Source of the DNA: an uncultured bacterium
Lineage (GTDB): Bacteria; Planctomycetota; Phycisphaerae; Phycisphaerales; UBA1924
Direction of reading: 5' to 3'
Assembly (NCBI GenBank): GCA_938003595.1
Contig: CALKYH010000229.1
Location: 1-28,421 of the forward strand
Length of the DNA stretch: 28,421 nucleotides
Position 1 is the first letter of the stretch, and each line of letters begins with the position of its first letter. This document shows, one piece after another, positions 24,355 to 28,421 of the stretch. Position numbers and translations under genes: made by a program. The notes under the pieces were generated by a model. It saw only the letters and a list, made by a program, of their open reading frames with translations, ran no database searches and had not been told where the DNA came from.

Positions 24355-24372
24355 ATCATCGCTCGCGATGAT
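24355..24372. promoter_or_regulatory. 18-base inverted repeat upstream of paralogue 2, possible operator
   Basis: ATCATCGC-TC-GCGATGAT, eight-base perfect arms around two bases, ends 36 bases before the TTGACC of the candidate promoter. The position and dyad fit a repressor or activator site. A two-base loop makes it a poor RNA hairpin, so a protein-binding site is more likely than a terminator. No second copy was noticed. Confidence 0.35.
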
Positions 24373-24408
24373 TCTCGCGCAGGATCTGTGTCGCCGACGG
24401 GGTTTTTC

Positions 24409-24437
24409 TTGACCCCAGACCCACAATAAGGTACTTC
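24409..24437 (+). promoter_or_regulatory. Candidate sigma-70-type promoter for the second giant protein
   Basis: TTGACC (24409-24414), a 17-base spacer and TACTTC (24432-24437) lie about 123 bases before the ATG, almost the same distance as the candidate promoter of the first paralogue. Both leaders also share GGTCGAAG (20675-20682 and 24499-24506). Confidence 0.4.
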
Positions 24438-24559
24438 TTGAGGCGATCCTCCGCGTCTGGAACGCGTCCCGCTCGCACAGCGGGCGTTGCGCGGTTGGGG
24501 TCGAAGAGCAGGGAAATCAGATCGCCATATCAGGGTTTTCCGGGAGAAGGAGACTGCAC

Positions 24560-27500
24560 ATGTCGTCTACTCGCGCCGCTGCGCTGACTCGGGCCGCAGC
24601 TATCGCTCTGAGCGCCGGACTGGCCGCCCAGAGCTCGGCCCTCACCATCAATCTCACCTTCAACGCCGGATCGACGGACCAGTTCATCGATCCGTTCGGC
24701 GTGAACCGGACGAACGAGCTGCACGCGGTGATGAACGCGGCGGCGTCGATCTGGGAGGACATCATCGAGACCGCCCACACGCTGAACATCAGCTACTGGT
24801 GGGACGACCTCGACCCGGGCACGCTCGGCGTGCACAACCTGGTCTCGCAGTCCGGCGGGCGCGAGACGGCCGGCAACATCCGGTTCGACACCCTGGTCAG
24901 CGCCGGCAACGCCCGGCGCTGGTTCTTCGACCCGACGCCGTTCGACGACTCCGAGTTTAACATGCAGCAGACGCTCTGGCGCGACGCCACGGCGACGCAG
25001 CAGGCGGACTGGTACAACGGCACGGCGCAGGACACCTTCGAGATCGGCTACGGCGGCGCCGCGCTCGCCGGCGCGCCGGCCGACGCACGGCTGGGCGTCG
25101 ATCTGCTGACGGTGGCCCTGCACGAGATCGGCCACGCGCTGGGCATGTCCAGCGCCAACAACGCGACGATCGCCGAGACCGGCGACAACGACTACGACTT
25201 CGACACGGCGTTCACCGGCGGCGTCACGCTGGCCGCGGAGGTGGCCGACGGCGGCAACATCGCGCACCTGGACGGCAACCCGACGCTGATGTTCCCCTCG
25301 GTGGGAACCGGCTTCCGCACCGGCGTGAGCACGACCGACGCCCTGGCCTCGGCCTCGGGCGCCAACTGGGGCGTGCTGGACCTGCCCCGCAAGGAGTGGA
25401 TCTCGAACAACGCCAACTGGACGACCACGCTCGCCTGGATCGGCGGCGCGGCGCCGGGCTCCGCGGATGATGTCTATGTCCGCTCCGGCCGCACCGCAAT
25501 CCTCACCGGGACCGGCTTCGGCGACAATGTCTTCGTCTCCGAGGCCGGCAACATCAACATCAATAACGGCGGCACGCTGTTCGTCTCCGGCGACGCGACC
25601 GTGAGCGGGCTGGACTCCGACTTCGTCGTCGCCGCCGGCGGCGAGCTGCAGGTCGGGGGACAGCTCATCGTCACGGACACGGCCCAGGTCTTCATGACCG
25701 GCGGTCTGGTGGACCTCAACGGCGGCGGCCGGATCGACGCCGGCGCCGAGATCTTCGGCAACGGCACGGTCGATGTCGCGGGCGGCGACCTGGTGAACGA
25801 GGGTCGCATCTTCGCCAACGGCGGCCTGCTCACGATCCAGGGCGTGGACGGCACGCTGGACCTCGACGGCTTCTCCGCCGCGGGTCAGCTCTGGGCCACG
25901 GGCGGCGATCTCACCGTGATCGGCGCGATGAACGACACGCACGACGGCATGCTCGTCATCGGCGCCACGCGCACCATGACCCTCAGCTCGCCCTGGCAGC
26001 TGGGCATCTCGGGCGTGTTGGACATGAACGGCAACTCCACCGACGCGGCCACCCTCGCGGGCGGGCTCGCCACGCTCGGGGGCAGCGTCGATGTGACCGG
26101 CATCGGCATCATCTCATCGCTCGCGGCGTTCACCGCCGGGGCCGATGTCACGGTCGCCAGCGGCGGCCGGCTGGAGCTGGACGGCTCGACCACCATGACC
26201 GGCGGCTCCTACACCGGGGCCGGTGAACTCCAGGCCGACGGCATCCTGACGATCGCCGGCTCCACGACGATCGATGTGGACACCTTCGACTGGGACGGCT
26301 TCACCGGCGGAACCCAGACCTTCGTCAACAGCGGCTCGCTCTTCACCATCAACTCCGGCTTTGTGGACGATGGCAACAACATCTACAACGGTTCGCTGAC
26401 GCTCAACGGCGGCTCGGATGTGACGGTCAACACCGACGCGACCTGGACCATGAACGGGACCCTCGTCATGAACGGCGGGTCGGTGGTCGCCGGCCAGACC
26501 ATGAGCGTCGGCGGCGACATCGACAGCAACGGCAGCAACACGATCTCGGCGCCGGTCAGCTTCAATTCGGCGGCCACGGTCTCGCTCGCGGCGACGGGCG
26601 ACTTCCTGAGCCTCAACGGCGCCACGACATACAACGGCGGCGCGTACACCGGCCTGGGCCGGCTCGTGCAGAACGGCGCCGCCAATGTCGTCGGCGACAC
26701 GACGATCTCGGTGGGCGTCTACGACTGGGACGGCGGCGGGCTGACCACCACCACCATCAACAGCAATGTGGACCTGATCCTGAATGTCGGCACGGTCGAT
26801 GCCGGCAACGACATCTTCGACGGCACGGTCAACATCGGCTCCGGCGGGTCCCTGACCGTGAACAACACGGCCAACAGCTGGACGAACTCCGGCTCGGTGA
26901 ACCTCGCGGGCGGATCGCTGCTGGGCGACCTTGTCCTCAACGCCGGCGTGATCTCGGGCTTCGGCACGGTGACCGCCGACATCGAGAACAACGGCGCCAT
27001 CACCGCGTCGGGCGGCACGCTGGTCTTCAATTCTCCCCAGTCCATCGATCTCGACGGCGCCAAGCCCGGCGAGACCGGCGTTCTGAACGCCCTTGCGGGC
27101 AGCATCAATGTGATCTCCAGCTTCGGCCCCGCGTACGAGGGGACGATGAACATCGGGGCCGGCCGCGTCATCAACCTCAACAGCAGCGACCTGAGCAACG
27201 GCGGCGTCATCAATATGTCCGGCGGCACGCTGGGCCTCAACTCCCTGGCGCAGAACGCCGAGATGAATGTCACCAGCTCCACCGCCACGGTGCAGGCCGC
27301 GACCATCAACTTCGGAAGCGTCAGCGACACCACGATCGATTCGACGCTCTTTGTGAACGGGACGACCACCATCGCCTCGACCGCCAGCATGACCGGCGCC
27401 GGCCGTCTCATCAACAACGGCACGCTCGCCGGCAACTTCTCCATCGCGGTCGACCTCGAGAACCGCGGCCAGCTCAACCCTGGCACGAGCCCGGGCGTCA

Positions 27501-28045
27501 TGAACGTCGACGGCGACTTCGTGAATCGCAGCAACGGCACGATGAACTTCGAGATCAACGGCCTCAACGCCAACCAGTACGACCGGATCAACATCACCGG
27601 CGACGCCGGCCTCGACGGCACGCTGAATGTCGTCCTCGGCGGCGGCTTCACCCCCGACTGGGGCGACCGCTGGTCGATCATCAACTACACCTCCGTCACC
27701 GAGATCCTCGATGTCGTCAGCTTCACCGCCCTGGGCGACCCGCTGCTGCTCTGGTGGTACGAGGCCACCGCCGACTCCTTCGATGTGGGCGTCCGCCACA
27801 TCGCCGACGTCAACCACGATGACTCGGTCAACTTCGCCGACCTCAACCTGGTCGTCTCCTTCTTCAACATGTTCGGCGACGGCCTCCCCGGCGACGCCAA
27901 CGAGGACGGCGCGGTGGACTTCACCGACCTGAACCTCGTCGTCTCCTTCTTCAACACCTCGGCGCCGGCGAATGTCCCCGCCCCGGGCGGCGCCGCGCTG
28001 ATGGCCATCTCCCTGGGCCTGGGCCTCTCGCGCCGTCGGCGCTGA
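24560..28045 (+). CDS. Giant secreted metalloprotease-like / beta-solenoid protein with dockerin and C-terminal anchor signal (paralogue 2)
   Basis: Length 1161 residues, colinear with the preceding gene. Signal peptide about 1-26, ending QSSA before LTINLTF. The metalloprotease-like domain has DPFGVNRTNEL, SQSGGRETAG, DPTPFDDSEF and HEIGHALGM (H188, E189, H192). The 11th position is serine, so the third zinc ligand is not in the canonical place; H236 with M244 in TLMFPSVG is the candidate third ligand and Met-turn. A long solenoid of short Asn/Gly/Thr strands follows, with modules marked FDWDG (576) and YDWDG (721). A GFTPDWGDRWSI block precedes dockerin loops DVNHDDSVNFAD (from 1083) and DANEDGAVDFTD. 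The end is VPAPGG, hydrophobic residues and RRRR. Ribosome site GAAGGAG lies just before the ATG at 24560. A strong hairpin terminator follows. Probably exported and surface-anchored; catalytic activity and substrate are unknown. Confidence 0.9.
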   Translation: MSSTRAAALTRAAAIALSAGLAAQSSALTINLTFNAGSTDQFIDPFGVNRTNELHAVMNAAASIWEDIIETAHTLNISYWWDDLDPGTLGVHNLVSQSGGRETAGNIRFDTLVSAGNARRWFFDPTPFDDSEFNMQQTLWRDATATQQADWYNGTAQDTFEIGYGGAALAGAPADARLGVDLLTVALHEIGHALGMSSANNATIAETGDNDYDFDTAFTGGVTLAAEVADGGNIAHLDGNPTLMFPSVGTGFRTGVSTTDALASASGANWGVLDLPRKEWISNNANWTTTLAWIGGAAPGSADDVYVRSGRTAILTGTGFGDNVFVSEAGNININNGGTLFVSGDATVSGLDSDFVVAAGGELQVGGQLIVTDTAQVFMTGGLVDLNGGGRIDAGAEIFGNGTVDVAGGDLVNEGRIFANGGLLTIQGVDGTLDLDGFSAAGQLWATGGDLTVIGAMNDTHDGMLVIGATRTMTLSSPWQLGISGVLDMNGNSTDAATLAGGLATLGGSVDVTGIGIISSLAAFTAGADVTVASGGRLELDGSTTMTGGSYTGAGELQADGILTIAGSTTIDVDTFDWDGFTGGTQTFVNSGSLFTINSGFVDDGNNIYNGSLTLNGGSDVTVNTDATWTMNGTLVMNGGSVVAGQTMSVGGDIDSNGSNTISAPVSFNSAATVSLAATGDFLSLNGATTYNGGAYTGLGRLVQNGAANVVGDTTISVGVYDWDGGGLTTTTINSNVDLILNVGTVDAGNDIFDGTVNIGSGGSLTVNNTANSWTNSGSVNLAGGSLLGDLVLNAGVISGFGTVTADIENNGAITASGGTLVFNSPQSIDLDGAKPGETGVLNALAGSINVISSFGPAYEGTMNIGAGRVINLNSSDLSNGGVINMSGGTLGLNSLAQNAEMNVTSSTATVQAATINFGSVSDTTIDSTLFVNGTTTIASTASMTGAGRLINNGTLAGNFSIAVDLENRGQLNPGTSPGVMNVDGDFVNRSNGTMNFEINGLNANQYDRINITGDAGLDGTLNVVLGGGFTPDWGDRWSIINYTSVTEILDVVSFTALGDPLLLWWYEATADSFDVGVRHIADVNHDDSVNFADLNLVVSFFNMFGDGLPGDANEDGAVDFTDLNLVVSFFNTSAPANVPAPGGAALMAISLGLGLSRRRR
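26204..26638 (+). repeat. FDWDG module A of paralogue 2
   Basis: 145-residue module starting GSYTGAGELQADG and containing STTIDVDTFDWDG, LFTINSGFVDDGNN, LTLNGGSDVTVNT and W-T-M-N-G-TLVMNGG. It matches module A of paralogue 1 position by position. Confidence 0.7.
26639..26990 (+). repeat. YDWDG module B of paralogue 2
   Basis: Starts GAYTGLGRLVQNG and contains DTTISVGVYDWDG 145 residues after the first marker, then LNVGTVDAGNDIFDG, SLTVNNTANSW and LAGGSLLGD. It is closest to module B of paralogue 1. The right boundary is approximate. Confidence 0.65.
27806..28045 (+). other. Dockerin-type calcium repeats and PEP-CTERM-like tail of paralogue 2
   Basis: Two Asp/Asn-rich loops, each followed by DLNLVVSFFN, then TSAPANVPAPGG, about ten hydrophobic residues and SRRRR. 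Same 79-residue length and layout as in paralogue 1. Confidence 0.75.
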
Positions 28046-28099
28046 TCCGCCCGGACCCCTCCCCCGCCCCCGGCGGGGAGGCCAACTCGATCCCCCTCG

Positions 28100-28126
28100 C
28101 AGGCCCGGCCCACGCCGGGCCTGTTT
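28100..28126 (+). terminator. Intrinsic terminator after paralogue 2
   Basis: A perfect 10-base-pair stem, CAGGCCCGGC with GCCGGGCCTG, loop CCAC, followed by TTTCATT, 55 bases after the stop codon. Confidence 0.75.
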
Positions 28127-28174
28127 CATTGGCGAGAGGGCGCCGCCCGACTCGCTCAGGGCCCGGTCCGGCGG

Positions 28175-28180
28175 TATCAT
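28175..28180 (+). promoter_or_regulatory. Possible -10 element (TATCAT) for tRNA-Val
   Basis: TATCAT lies 41 bases before the tRNA in an otherwise very GC-rich stretch. No convincing -35 is found 17 bases upstream, so this rests on the hexamer and its position only. Confidence 0.25.
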
Positions 28181-28221
28181 CCCGCCCCCGTCGCCGCCCT
28201 CTCCGGAGGACGGACGCTCGC

Positions 28222-28295
28222 GGGCGCATAGCTCAGTTGGCTAGAGCACCGCCGTCACATGGCGGGGGTCACAGGTTCGAGTCCTGTTGCGCCCA
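28222..28295 (+). tRNA. tRNA-Val (anticodon CAC)
   Basis: Full cloverleaf: acceptor GGGCGCA paired with TGCGCCC, D stem GCTC/GAGC, anticodon stem CCGCC/GGCGG with loop GTCACAT (anticodon CAC reading GTG), variable GGGTC, T stem ACAGG/CCTGT with loop TTCGAGT, discriminator A. All stems are perfectly paired. CCA is not encoded. Confidence 0.97.
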
Positions 28296-28301
28296 TTCGA
28301 T

Positions 28302-28330
28302 CGAACCCGCCCCTGCGGCGGGTTCGCTTT
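28302..28330 (+). terminator. Intrinsic terminator after tRNA-Val
   Basis: A perfect 10-base-pair stem, CGAACCCGCC with GGCGGGTTCG, loop CCTGC, followed by CTTTGT, six bases after the tRNA end. Confidence 0.75.
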
Positions 28331-28366
28331 GTCAGGGGCCGGGGTGTAGACTCCGGCCGGTTTAGA

Positions 28367-28421
28367 CGGGGTGTAGCGCAGCTTGGTAGCGCGTCTCGTT
28401 CGGGACGAGAAGGTCGTAGGT
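28367..28421 (+). tRNA. tRNA-Pro (anticodon CGG), truncated by the window end
   Basis: Begins CGGGGTG, with D stem GCGC/GCGC, anticodon stem TCTCG/CGAGA and loop TTCGGGA (anticodon CGG reading CCG), then variable AGGTC and the start of the T arm. The T loop and 3' acceptor strand lie beyond the window. C as the first base is usual for bacterial tRNA-Pro. Confidence 0.93.

Noticed and set aside
22400..27000. Short GC-rich repeats in the giant genes considered as a CRISPR or satellite array
   Set aside because: Repeat units are protein-level, degenerate and in frame; no identical repeats with unique spacers.
26114..28180. A 688-codon minus-strand frame under the second giant gene
   Set aside because: Its repetitive Val/Asp/Gly pattern is the reverse complement of the solenoid repeats; no start signal or domain.
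28341..28366. GGGGTGTAGACTCC considered as an additional tRNA start
   Set aside because: It resembles the first bases of tRNA-Pro but no D arm or anticodon arm follows.

Overview
The window looks like a chromosomal stretch of a GC-rich planctomycete, most likely class Phycisphaerae. The evidence is a roughly 70% GC composition by eye, a fused SecDF of 1147 residues, an enlarged SMC and prepilin peptidase, a FlgI-like lipoprotein outside any flagellar cluster, and two giant secreted proteins. Each giant ends in a dockerin-type calcium repeat pair, a Pro-Gly-Gly hydrophobic segment and a run of arginines, a C-terminal style common in Phycisphaerae. The taxonomic call is inference. No phage, insertion sequence, CRISPR array or plasmid function is visible.

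Layout: positions 1-4860 (minus strand) hold a tight cluster mlaF-like ATPase > mlaD-like MCE protein > xseA > xseB > prepilin peptidase. The prepilin peptidase runs off the left edge. Divergently, 4879-13629 (plus strand) carries a Nudix hydrolase, an M50 site-2-type membrane protease, a rhomboid protease, tgt, yajC, secDF and a LysM protein. The tgt-yajC-secD-secF order is the classical one. Convergent to it, 13645-20378 (minus strand) carries elbB > FlgI-like lipoprotein > smc. A 374-base divergent gap then leads to two tandem plus-strand paralogues (20753-24280 and 24560-28045). Each encodes a signal peptide, a HEIGH metalloprotease-like domain, a long glycine/asparagine/threonine-rich predicted beta-solenoid, a dockerin pair and a C-terminal anchoring signal. 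The window closes with tRNA-Val(CAC) and a truncated tRNA-Pro(CGG).

The housekeeping part is dominated by envelope functions: protein export (YajC/SecDF), intramembrane proteolysis (M50, rhomboid), lipid transport (Mla-like), pilin processing and wall binding (LysM). Exonuclease VII and SMC serve DNA repair and chromosome organisation. The two giant secreted proteins are the main accessory content.

The strongest signal not explained by gene content is near-complete absence of the tetranucleotide ACGT: four copies were found in 28.4 kb by reading every CGT and its preceding base. It forces Asp, Asn, His and Tyr codons before valine to end in T, against the general preference for C.
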